Assembly (NCBI GenBank): GCA_934675585.1
Contig: CAKUQY010000008.1
Span: 1-64,000, forward strand
Reading direction: 5' to 3'
Origin: an uncultured Opitutales bacterium
GTDB lineage: Bacteria; Verrucomicrobiota; Verrucomicrobiia; Opitutales; UBA953
DNA length: 64,000 nucleotides
Positions 51,523-60,100 of the stretch are shown here, one piece after another. The position numbers and the translations under genes are program-made. The notes below the pieces were generated by a model, which saw only the letters and a program-made list of their open reading frames with translations, was not told the DNA's origin and made no database searches. Within the stretch, counting starts at the first letter, position 1; every line of letters begins with the position of its first letter.

Positions 51523-52851
51523 ATGGACTATCCAGACCAATCAATCACCTTGCAAAAGGCAGCCGTTGTCATTGCGGCTGAACTCTCAAAATCTTACAAA
51601 GGTCAAGACATCACTCAATTGACCCCAACAATTCAACCAGGCCGCGTTGAAACACTCAACGGTGCCTCCGTTCCCGTGCGAACCGACGTTTACCGAAAAG
51701 GTATGGCTGTCGAAAATCTCGGCGATCCCGTCGAAGAATACGAAGACACGCAAGCCATTGTCGATTACATGGGCAACCCAACATCGGCAAACAAAGACCT
51801 AATGGTGGCAGGACGCCACTACGCAAACGGCTCATACCACTCGGCAACACTCGCAAAACCTAAAATTCATCGCGACCGCGCATTCTTCCAAAATTGGGAG
51901 CAACTCGTCGGTGCTATGAATCCTGAAAACGACAAAATCAAGTCGGTTCACGCAAATTTGCGAAACGCCAAGAACAAAGCGTGGTTTAAAGCATTGACTG
52001 CGCCGTCTGTAATGCGCCTTAAATCGAAAAACCGCAAATCTGCGGGGCTTGACGCTCTCTATGAAATGGTAGCACTGCCAGAAGATCGCACCATCACCGT
52101 CGATGCCGGTAAAAACACCTTAGACTATTTCGACCTCTTGAAAATCCGTGCAAAATGCCAAACCATGCAAAACACGTCGATTTTCATGTTGATGAACTGG
52201 TTTCAACAAGCAGCATTTAAGGACGCAAATAAACAATATCTCCAAAACAAAGATTTTGTTTCTTCGGCAGACCTTACCAAGCTTGACGAATCACTTGCAT
52301 TCCAAGGCGTTAAACCTGTCATCATCGAAGACGCACTCGACATCACGGGCGCAAAAGATTTCGGCATTGACGAATCGCAAATTATCTTCTTCAACCAAGA
52401 TGTTATGACGAAAGTCGATTGGGGCGTTGAAGACAAATTTGGCATCGACGCGCAAGCCGACATGGCAGCACTCTATTTCCGTAAAGAACGCTACGACTTT
52501 GTGCGAACCGACGACAACTCATTGTTCATCGTCAATATCGCCGCACTTGTTCCAACACTCGAAGTTTCAAAAACCTCGTTTACAAGTGCGCCAAAAGCAG
52601 GCGCAACCGAACAAAAATTCACCGTCACGACAAACTCGAACCGAATCGAAGTGCAATCGTGGAACGTTTCAGCCAACGTCGATTGGATCACGATTAATAA
52701 AAAATCGGGATTCGGCACGGGCGAAACATCATTCGCTGTCGCCGCAAACCCAACTACATCGGCGCGCACGGGAACGATTACGGTAAAATCGCTCGGTCTC
52801 AACGGAACAATGCTCACAAAAACAATTTCCGTCGCTCAATTGGGTGCATAG
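51523..52851 (+). CDS. Major capsid protein with C-terminal BACON domain
   Basis: 442 residues from the ATG at 51523 (in-frame TTG at 51469 would add 18). Residues 1-345 are a shell protein: PDQSITLQKAAVVIAAELSKS head, VPVRTDVYRKGM, and the QIIFFNQDVMTKVDWG/FVRTDDNSLFIVNI end of T7-like capsids. Residues 350-442 form an immunoglobulin-like BACON domain: LEVSKTSF, VQSWNVSANVDWITINKKSG, TGTITVKS, ISVAQLGA. Such domains bind glycans or mucin elsewhere. A terminator follows. Confidence 0.8.
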   Translation: MDYPDQSITLQKAAVVIAAELSKSYKGQDITQLTPTIQPGRVETLNGASVPVRTDVYRKGMAVENLGDPVEEYEDTQAIVDYMGNPTSANKDLMVAGRHYANGSYHSATLAKPKIHRDRAFFQNWEQLVGAMNPENDKIKSVHANLRNAKNKAWFKALTAPSVMRLKSKNRKSAGLDALYEMVALPEDRTITVDAGKNTLDYFDLLKIRAKCQTMQNTSIFMLMNWFQQAAFKDANKQYLQNKDFVSSADLTKLDESLAFQGVKPVIIEDALDITGAKDFGIDESQIIFFNQDVMTKVDWGVEDKFGIDAQADMAALYFRKERYDFVRTDDNSLFIVNIAALVPTLEVSKTSFTSAPKAGATEQKFTVTTNSNRIEVQSWNVSANVDWITINKKSGFGTGETSFAVAANPTTSARTGTITVKSLGLNGTMLTKTISVAQLGA

Positions 52852-52894
52852 TTCTTTGGTTTCATAATTATTACGGTTAATCAGTTAAAACTCG

Positions 52895-52928
52895 GGGGAG
52901 ATAATGATAGGGGTATCGTTATCTCCCC
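52895..52928 (+). terminator. Terminator after the capsid gene
   Basis: GGGGAGATAATGAT pairs with ATCGTTATCTCCCC (one G-T pair) around a 6-nt loop, followed by TTT. A strong 14-bp stem 44 nt after the capsid stop. Unlike host terminators it does not use the GTTCCCGC word. Confidence 0.8.
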
Positions 52929-52956
52929 TTTCCACTTTGAAAGGATAATTTTTAAA

Positions 52957-53205
52957 ATGACAGACATCGAACACTTGGCAAAATTGTTTGAAGACTTCAA
53001 AGAAGAACGCAATCGTCGCAACGACACCACCGACAAACTCTTGCAAGAATTGGTGCGACGCGTAGAAATTCTCGCAACCGAACAGCGTCGTCTCGACCGA
53101 ATCGATAAGCAAATCGAAGACATCTACGCACGACTTTGGAAAATCGTAATCGTCTGCTCAACGATCGCCGCAAGCGCAGGCGTAGCAATCAACAAAATCT
53201 TTTAA
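52957..53205 (+). CDS. XhlA-like membrane protein, probable lysis accessory
   Basis: 82 residues: a charged coiled coil (1-60) and one C-terminal membrane segment (IVIVCSTIAASAGVAI) with a two-residue tail, the XhlA/hemolysin layout, which works with holins. AAAGGATAA precedes the ATG. Followed at 23 nt by a holin-like gene. Confidence 0.6.
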   Translation: MTDIEHLAKLFEDFKEERNRRNDTTDKLLQELVRRVEILATEQRRLDRIDKQIEDIYARLWKIVIVCSTIAASAGVAINKIF

Positions 53206-53228
53206 CAACAAACAAAAGGTAAAACATT

Positions 53229-53426
53229 ATGATTACAGCAATTATCGCACAAGCAACAGAAACCGTTCCCGCAGAAACAGGCGAAGTCGTTGAAACCGTC
53301 ATCGACGCACTCACTGCCGCCGCCGCGGTGCTCCCAATGCCGTGGTCGGCAATCGCCGCAGGCGTGCTCGGGCTCGCTGGAACAATCTGGGCGTGGAAAA
53401 AGCGCGGGAACAAGAAAGACAAATAA
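53229..53426 (+). CDS. Small holin-like protein
   Basis: 65 residues with a weakly hydrophobic first part (about 22-36) and a clear membrane segment (SAIAAGVLGLAGTIWAW), ending KKRGNKKDK, the basic C-terminus usual for holins. Class not certain. Together with the XhlA-like gene it forms a lysis pair, but no endolysin is next to it. Confidence 0.55.
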   Translation: MITAIIAQATETVPAETGEVVETVIDALTAAAAVLPMPWSAIAAGVLGLAGTIWAWKKRGNKKDK

Positions 53427-53708
53427 TTTTTAACGCGGATTTCGCAAATGCAACGCAGATTACGCAATAGCACCGTAGGTTTAGTAGGAACAAATAGGTT
53501 TTTCTTGTTTGCGCCTACGGCGGACAGTGTAGAGTGTAGGGTGTAGAGTGTAGCGATTCTCCCCACTCTCCACTCCTCACCATTTTGCGCCCTTTGCGTT
53601 AAACCTTCGTTTAATTCGTGCAATTCGTGGATAACCCCAACTCTAAGCTCTAAGCTATAAGCCATAAGCTCTCAACTCTCAACTCTCAACTCTCAACTAT
53701 TCACTATC
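53427..53708. repeat. Low-complexity spacer repeat block 5 with hairpin element copy
   Basis: 282 bp without a gene. Contains CGCAGATTACGC-type words, the hairpin element copy (53473-53520), AGTGTAGAGTGTAG repeats facing CTCCCCACTCTCCACTC, TTAATTCGTGCAATTCGTGG, and AAGCTCTAAGC/CTCAACT heptads to the ATG of the next gene. Confidence 0.55.
53473..53520. repeat. Hairpin repeat element, prophage copy
   Basis: CCGTAGG and CCTACGG form a perfect 7-bp stem around TTTAGTAGGAACAAATAGG, the core shared with the chromosomal copy at 9992-10036. The third base pair changes from T-A to G-C between copies, so pairing is kept. Confidence 0.5.
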
Positions 53709-54239
53709 ATGTCAGGCGCAGCAATGAACATTTGGGGTAAGGTTGTTTCTTCGGTTGGAAATGAAATCAAATTCCATTCCAACTTATTAAACACCTACAT
53801 GAATTATAAAATTCAAGGCGCAGCAATTAAACAACAGTGGGCGAACGCACAGGCAAACCACCAATTCGCAGTCAAACAATCAAATGCAGCACTCTCGGGG
53901 CTCGCTCACAACGAATACGTCTTGCGTCGAGCACGAAACCGACAATATGCAGAAGTAGAATCAGCATACGTTGGCGCGGGTGTCAGTAGTGAAAGCGGCA
54001 CGTGGAAAGCCGTCATGGACGAAGAAGCGCGAACAACCGCCGAAGAACTCGTAAACATGCGTTCCCAAGTCGATAACGAAGCGGGACTTTCAATGCTACA
54101 AGCCAACAACGACATTCGACAAGCCGAAGCCAATTACAAGTGGGCAAAAAAAGCAAACAAGTGGCAAATGCGTGCAGGTATGTTCAATGCGTGGATGCAA
54201 CAAATGCAAGGCGCAATGGATATTTGGGGAAACATGTAG
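53709..54239 (+). CDS. Internal virion protein, T7 gp14-like
   Basis: 176 residues, helical with a Gln/Ala-rich body: NIWGKVVSSVGNE head, a YMNYKIQGAAIKQQWANAQ helix, ALSGLAHNEYVLRR, and GVSSESGTWKAVMDEEAR, the usual marker of this family, then YKWAKKANKWQ and a hydrophobic end. These proteins leave the head first during ejection and form the outer-membrane part of the channel. Function by family. Confidence 0.72.
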   Translation: MSGAAMNIWGKVVSSVGNEIKFHSNLLNTYMNYKIQGAAIKQQWANAQANHQFAVKQSNAALSGLAHNEYVLRRARNRQYAEVESAYVGAGVSSESGTWKAVMDEEARTTAEELVNMRSQVDNEAGLSMLQANNDIRQAEANYKWAKKANKWQMRAGMFNAWMQQMQGAMDIWGNM

Positions 54240-54432
54240 AAAGAGTTGAGAGTTTATAGTTTATAGTTGAGAGTTGAAAATTGAAAGTTGAAAGTTTAAC
54301 CAAGACCAAGACTAAGACCAAAACTCTCAACTAAAACCAAACCTTCGATTAATTCGTGAAATTCGTGGAAAAACCCAACTCTAAGCCATAAGCTCTCAAC
54401 TCTCAACTCTCAACTCTCAACTATAAACTAAA
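54240..54432. repeat. Low-complexity spacer repeat block 6
   Basis: No gene. AGAGTTTATAGTTTATAGTT, GAAAGTTGAAAGTT, CCAAGACTAAGACC words, ATTAATTCGTG, and five CTCAACT heptads up to the next ATG; the same vocabulary as blocks 1-5. Confidence 0.5.
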
Positions 54433-54433
54433 A

Positions 54434-56611
54434 ATGAATATTCCAATTTCACAACCATCAACCACTATGCGTTCAATGAGCGTAGCGGGAACGCGTATTG
54501 TCGCGCCAGACTACGGCATGGCAAAATACGATTACGCTCTCTCAATTAGCAACAATATCGGCGAAATGGGACGCCAAGCGGGCGAAACAATCATCAAGGC
54601 AGGAAAGTTAATTTCTAAAATCGGCAAAACAATTAATGCCGCACAATCTGCCGCGTCTGCCGCGTCTGCAATGAAAGATATGGGCTTTGCCGCTGGGGAA
54701 TTTGGCAATGATTCAAAAATCAATCAAAGCAATATTTTGCAAGAAATCGATAGCGCCTACTCGTCAGGAAAGTTGCAAGATAATTCAGATGACGCAATCA
54801 ACGATTTTTTAAAGCCGATTCAAGATAAATACGACGCGTTTGAAATGCAAGCACTCAACAAGCCAATGATGTCGCGCGTTATGGCTGAAAACCCAAACTT
54901 TGCCCAACAAATCAACCATGAGCGCGCCCTCGCCCGTGAAAGTTTTTTTAACGCTCAACGAATTAAACTTAAAAACGCCGTTGCGCAAAATCGCCAAGCG
55001 GACGCATTGCAAGGTTTTAATATTGCCGTTTCAAACGACGACCCTCAAAGTGCCGCCAATTATGCAAACATGTTCGTCGCGGCAGGTGGAGACTATGGAG
55101 CGGCAAAACGAATGACAATTGGCGCACACAATACGTTCCTGCAAAATGCTGGCAAACGCGCCTTGCAAGTTGCGGGAACTGACGGACAAGCATTTAAAAA
55201 CGACATGGCAGAATGGGCACAGGCATATTCAACGGCAATCGGCGATTTTCAATTGCTTGGCGACGAACAACGCCAACAGGTGCAAGATTTTATCTCGGGC
55301 AACAAGGGAATGGAAATGTTTGAAGATTTTGTTGCGGGCAAAACTCTTGTTGCTCGAGCAAATACAACCGTTGCAACGGGCGGGAACGCTCAATCAATTT
55401 CTAAAACAGGAAAATACAAAGAACAGAAATTGCCAGCGGGTGTCGCTTGGACAGGAATGCGCCAAGAAACAAGCGATGAATATTACAATCGCGCCATCGA
55501 TAATGCAATAGCAGAAATCGACAAACAAGGAACGCTTAATTCTGCAACTATTCAAGCCAACAAAATAGCACAACTGCAACAAATCGACCAAGCCGAGCAA
55601 TTAGAAATCGCTCGCGTGCGACAACACGCTCGCAAAAACAACGTTCCCGCAGATGTTTTGGCAAAACGCGAACAAGCCGTGCGAGACGCTGCCGAAGAAG
55701 ACCGAAAAAATTTGGATTTTTACGAAAAACAAAACCAAGCAATTGACGACGAAGAAAAACAAAAAGCAAAATTAGATGTGCTCGCACAAGGCGAAAAAAT
55801 GAAACGCGAATTGCAAGCTCGCAAACGAGAAATCGTCGAAGAAATCGTCGCAAATGCCGACGACCCAAACGCAATTCAAGATGTTTTTTCAAAAATCACC
55901 AATTTCAAAATCGACAAAAGCAACAAACAAACAAGCAAAGAATTTGTTGTATGGCCACCCGAAACAGGACGCGAAGACACCTCGTCAAAAACACTCCTCG
56001 CGATAATTAACAACCTCACAAATTTTACAAAAGCAAATGACCCGGCAGGCGAAAAATTAATGAACGCCTTGTCGTGTGCACGTTTGTTTTGCAATGCAAG
56101 CGATTACGAAAAATGCGTCAAAATGCTTAAAACAGGTGCTCGCTTAGACAGCGCAAGTGCTGCACAACTCGAAAATATGCGCTCGGCACTCAATTCTTAT
56201 TACCAAGTAGCATGGGAAGCGATAGACAATAATTATCCTTGGCAAGATGAATTTATGTTTCGTGGCGACTACACAAAAGAAAAAATTGAGTCCCATGGCA
56301 AAAAATACGCCAAAAACCAAGTTTCTCGACAGATAATCGATTTATACAACGCAAACGAACAATTGTTAAATGTTTTAAAAACAAATCCAAGCGCAGGCAT
56401 GCAAGTCATCAACGAACTCGGTCCAAAACTAAGAGAGCGGCAAACCATGTATTTTCAAACCAAACTCATTCAAGAATACATTCGCAAAACAACCACGTTC
56501 CCACTACGAAAAGAACCTACTAAACAAACAAATAAAAAAGGCCAAACCTTTGCTGACGCTGTTATGTCGGCTGCTATTAATCCTAAAAAAATTCGAGAGG
56601 AAGTTGAATAA
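54434..56611 (+). CDS. Internal virion protein, T7 gp15-like
   Basis: 725 residues, almost wholly helical, with long charged coiled segments (about 370-470). The N-terminal part has a short hydrophobic Ala-rich stretch (AAQSAASAASAMKDMGFAAG). This order and size match the second ejection protein in T7-like phages, which builds the periplasmic conduit. Its TAA shares a base with the next ATG. No enzymatic motif seen. Confidence 0.65.
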   Translation: MNIPISQPSTTMRSMSVAGTRIVAPDYGMAKYDYALSISNNIGEMGRQAGETIIKAGKLISKIGKTINAAQSAASAASAMKDMGFAAGEFGNDSKINQSNILQEIDSAYSSGKLQDNSDDAINDFLKPIQDKYDAFEMQALNKPMMSRVMAENPNFAQQINHERALARESFFNAQRIKLKNAVAQNRQADALQGFNIAVSNDDPQSAANYANMFVAAGGDYGAAKRMTIGAHNTFLQNAGKRALQVAGTDGQAFKNDMAEWAQAYSTAIGDFQLLGDEQRQQVQDFISGNKGMEMFEDFVAGKTLVARANTTVATGGNAQSISKTGKYKEQKLPAGVAWTGMRQETSDEYYNRAIDNAIAEIDKQGTLNSATIQANKIAQLQQIDQAEQLEIARVRQHARKNNVPADVLAKREQAVRDAAEEDRKNLDFYEKQNQAIDDEEKQKAKLDVLAQGEKMKRELQARKREIVEEIVANADDPNAIQDVFSKITNFKIDKSNKQTSKEFVVWPPETGREDTSSKTLLAIINNLTNFTKANDPAGEKLMNALSCARLFCNASDYEKCVKMLKTGARLDSASAAQLENMRSALNSYYQVAWEAIDNNYPWQDEFMFRGDYTKEKIESHGKKYAKNQVSRQIIDLYNANEQLLNVLKTNPSAGMQVINELGPKLRERQTMYFQTKLIQEYIRKTTTFPLRKEPTKQTNKKGQTFADAVMSAAINPKKIREEVE

Positions 56612-57177
56612 TGACACAATTAGATATTTTTAATCAAGCAATGATTTTTATTGGCGAGCCACCGATTGACGCTGCCAATTTTAAAAACACAAGCGCCTAC
56701 CGTGCGTGCGAGGTAATGTGGTTGCCAACTTTGCGCGCAGTGCAAGCGTGCATCAATTGGAATGAACTTGAACGCCTTACAGAAATTTACCCAACAGGCA
56801 AGCACGATATGCGCGGCGTTGAATATTCAAAACCCGAAAATTACATTAGGATTATCAAGCTTGAAGGAACGCGCACAGGCGACAATTTTCGCGAGGAAGG
56901 CGCCTACATTTACATCTCAAACAAATACGGAGAATACCCTGAACATATCAAAGTAAAATACATTGCACTCGAAGAAAATCCCGACGCTTGGAGCGTAGAA
57001 TTAAGCGAGTGTATTGTAGAATTGCTCGCGGCAAATGTTTACGCAACAATCACCAAGCGCGACGGCTCACAACTCAAAGAGCATTTTTGGCAAATCACAC
57101 GCCCGCGCATGGCTGCAATTCACTTGCGCCGCACTCAACCCGACCGTAAATACTCAACAGAAAAACGCTTTAACTAA
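56611..57177 (+). CDS. Tail tubular protein A-like (gp11-like)
   Basis: 188 residues. QLDIFNQAMIFIGEPPI at the start and the WNELERLTEIYP, YSKPENYIRI blocks match the short-tail adaptor family that joins portal to nozzle, as does the C-terminal AANVYATITKRDG helix. It lies away from the nozzle gene, before the giant protein, unlike the usual gp11-gp12 order. Confidence 0.75.
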   Translation: MTQLDIFNQAMIFIGEPPIDAANFKNTSAYRACEVMWLPTLRAVQACINWNELERLTEIYPTGKHDMRGVEYSKPENYIRIIKLEGTRTGDNFREEGAYIYISNKYGEYPEHIKVKYIALEENPDAWSVELSECIVELLAANVYATITKRDGSQLKEHFWQITRPRMAAIHLRRTQPDRKYSTEKRFN

Positions 57178-57185
57178 TCAATTAA

Positions 57186-60100
57186 ATGAACAATCAAGAA
57201 ATCTCTCTCAGCGAATACGCTCCCAAAACGGCGTTGCCAATTGAAAATACAATTACAGCAACTCCCGCGTTTCAAATTGACCCATTCAAAGAAGTAGATA
57301 CCAGCCACGAATTTCTCGGTCGCGCCGAAGAAAGATATCAAATTAAAAAAGATATCAAAGCTGGAATGAGCGATGAGGACTTGTTTGAGAAATATAAAGA
57401 CGCACAAATTTTTAACCCTGAACGACGAAAAGTAATCGAACGACTTGAAGGTGCAACAAAAGAGTTTGATTCTGCACGAAATACTTCGGCGCACATTGAC
57501 ACAATTATTCGCGTTGGAAACAAAATTGCTTTAAACAATCGAAAACAGCGCGATGTTTCAAGCATTGCGCCCGTTCCCGTGCCGATTTCTGAGCAAGATC
57601 GCATCGAAGTATTAACCGCCGCGTCCAACTTAATTGGCTTTGCTCCCCAAGACGCGAACGACCTCAATCGATTCTGGTCAAAAGACGGCGTTATGGGAAA
57701 AGATTGGGAGGAAAGCATTGAGTGGATTACACAAACACTCGCCCCCAAAGCACAAGCATTTAAAGCGTTCAAAGAATTTGATGACGCTGAACAATGGAAA
57801 AAAGAAGAAATCGCCCAAAAACAAGGCAAAACAATTGGCGAAGTTTATTTGTCATTGCTAAACAATGTCAAAGACGTTCGCGAAGCGTTTGAATCGTTGA
57901 AAGGTTTTAACGACAACGAAAAGCGCGCCGCTGCTGCATTGCTGTTCCAAAACAAGGCACTCGGCGACACAATGATGAGCGCCTACACGATTGAAAAAGT
58001 GCTTGGCAAATTATCAAAAGAAGAACAGACAAATGTAATCGGTGCGCTACGAAAGACAAACGTAGAAACCTACAACGGCATTATGGCAAAAATCGCCGCG
58101 GGAACGGCAGACGCGATTGAAAGCACCGCGCTCGGCATTGAAAACTTTTTTAAAATCGTTGCCGGCGACGGAGTAAGCCAAGAAACAGCCAGCGCAACAC
58201 TCGCTGTTAATGACGCGCTGGCGAGAAAATTTGGAGAAGGCAAAATCACAACAACCATCGGCAAAGGTGTTGGACAAGCCGTTGTAATGATTCCGTCATT
58301 AGCCGCAGGCGCGGCAGGTGGTGGTGTAGCCGTCGCGGGAACGCTTGCTGCACAATATTTCCCAGGTGCGATGAGCGACTTTTACATCGAAGCGAAAAGT
58401 GAAGGGGCAAGCAATCGAAAAGCATTATTGGGCGCAATCGGTGCAGGCGCGCTCGAAGTAGGAACGGAATATCTGGGAACGGCATTTTTTCTCGGTAAAG
58501 GACTTTTAATTTCAAAAACAGCGGGTAAAACAGCCAAAGCCGTGCGATTGCTCGACGACGCAATTGTCGGCAAAAATATTGGCAAATGGGGCGCAATTAA
58601 AACTGCGGCAAAAAATAATCTTAAAATGATTAGCGGCGAAAGCGCTGAAGAAGTTGTCAATTACGTCGGGAACGCGCTTTTAATGGCAAACGCAACAGGA
58701 AAAGACGTTGAAATTAATGGCAGTGAAATTGCCGACATTGTTGCACAAACAGCCGTAGCCACCTTGACGCTTGGCGCAGGACGCGTTGCAGCGTCTAAAA
58801 TGAGTGCGGGTTCAATTACAACGCCAACCACAACGCCTGAAATGTTGTGGCGAATGACGGAAGCAGATTTTGACAACAATTTAATGCAAGCCGTATTAGA
58901 TTCTGACATGGGCGTGCAAATGGGCGCAGACAACGAAACATTAATCAAACAATCTGAACAAGGCGATATGACAAATATCAACCTTGCAGAATGGCAAAAA
59001 TTAAACGAAGAAGAAAAAACGAGCGTCATTGAAAAAGATTTTTACAACGGCGAAAAACACACAAAAAAAGACATCGACCGCGCCAAAAAAATCTTGAATT
59101 TTACAAGCGACTACACGGCAAAAGCAAGCGGGCGAGTCGCAAGCTCAGGCACAAGCAATATTTCTAATAACTCCGAGTTCTCCGAGATCTCCGAGATCTC
59201 CGAGAACTCCGAGATCTCCGAGAACTCCGAGAGCTCCGAGATCTCCGAGAACTCCGAGAACTCTGACTTCTCGCACGAGCCAAGTTTTGCCGAAGTTAAA
59301 GAAAAAGCACCAGAATTTGACATCTCACAAGATGTTTCTGCGGCATTCACGGGCGAATTGTCGCCTAAAAACATCAAGGTTTATAAAATTTTAAAAGCAA
59401 TTGCCGATGATAATACATTATCGTCGATTGAAAAATTAAATGTTGTTCAAAATTATAACTCGCTCGCACTGTCTCGAAAGGTTTTACAAGAAAACAACAT
59501 CGAACTCGACGATTTAAGCCAAGAACAATTGCTCGAACGCGCCTTTAATATGACAGCAACGGGCATTTCTGTTGGCGAAAAAATGAGCGGGAACGCAAAA
59601 CCAAGCGAAACGCCCACAATTCCACAAACAGACGCTGACGCATTGCCAAACACCGAAGAATACAAGACAGTTAAGAAAATTTTGGCAGACGCAAGCGTGC
59701 AAGACGCATTAAAAACTTTGCGACTTCAAGGCGCAACATTGAACGCCGAAGATATTGCAAGTGAACAGCCACAAGGACAACTCGAACAAATTGTAAAAAA
59801 CGCTGCAAAATATTTGTCGGGAACGGACGCAATTAATTACACACGCGCCGCAATCAACGCTGTTTCAAGTGCTAATTTTGACGCTAAAAAAGGCGTTCCT
59901 ACCGACTTAAACAAAACACTCGCCGAAGTGGGCGCAAGAATGTTCGGCAACATCGAAAAATACGCCGATTTACAAAAACAAATGGCGGACACGGGAACAG
60001 ATTTTGAATTAAAAAAAGCCGTCAATGCCTTCAACAAGCGCAAACAAGAATTTGGCGCATTGAAAGATTATGAAATCGAATTGACCGACAAAATTGGCGG

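Noticed and set aside
59111..59377. Minus-strand gene with Ser/Glu/Phe repeats
   Set aside because: It is the complement of the 9-bp tandem repeat within the giant protein and shows no start signal of its own.
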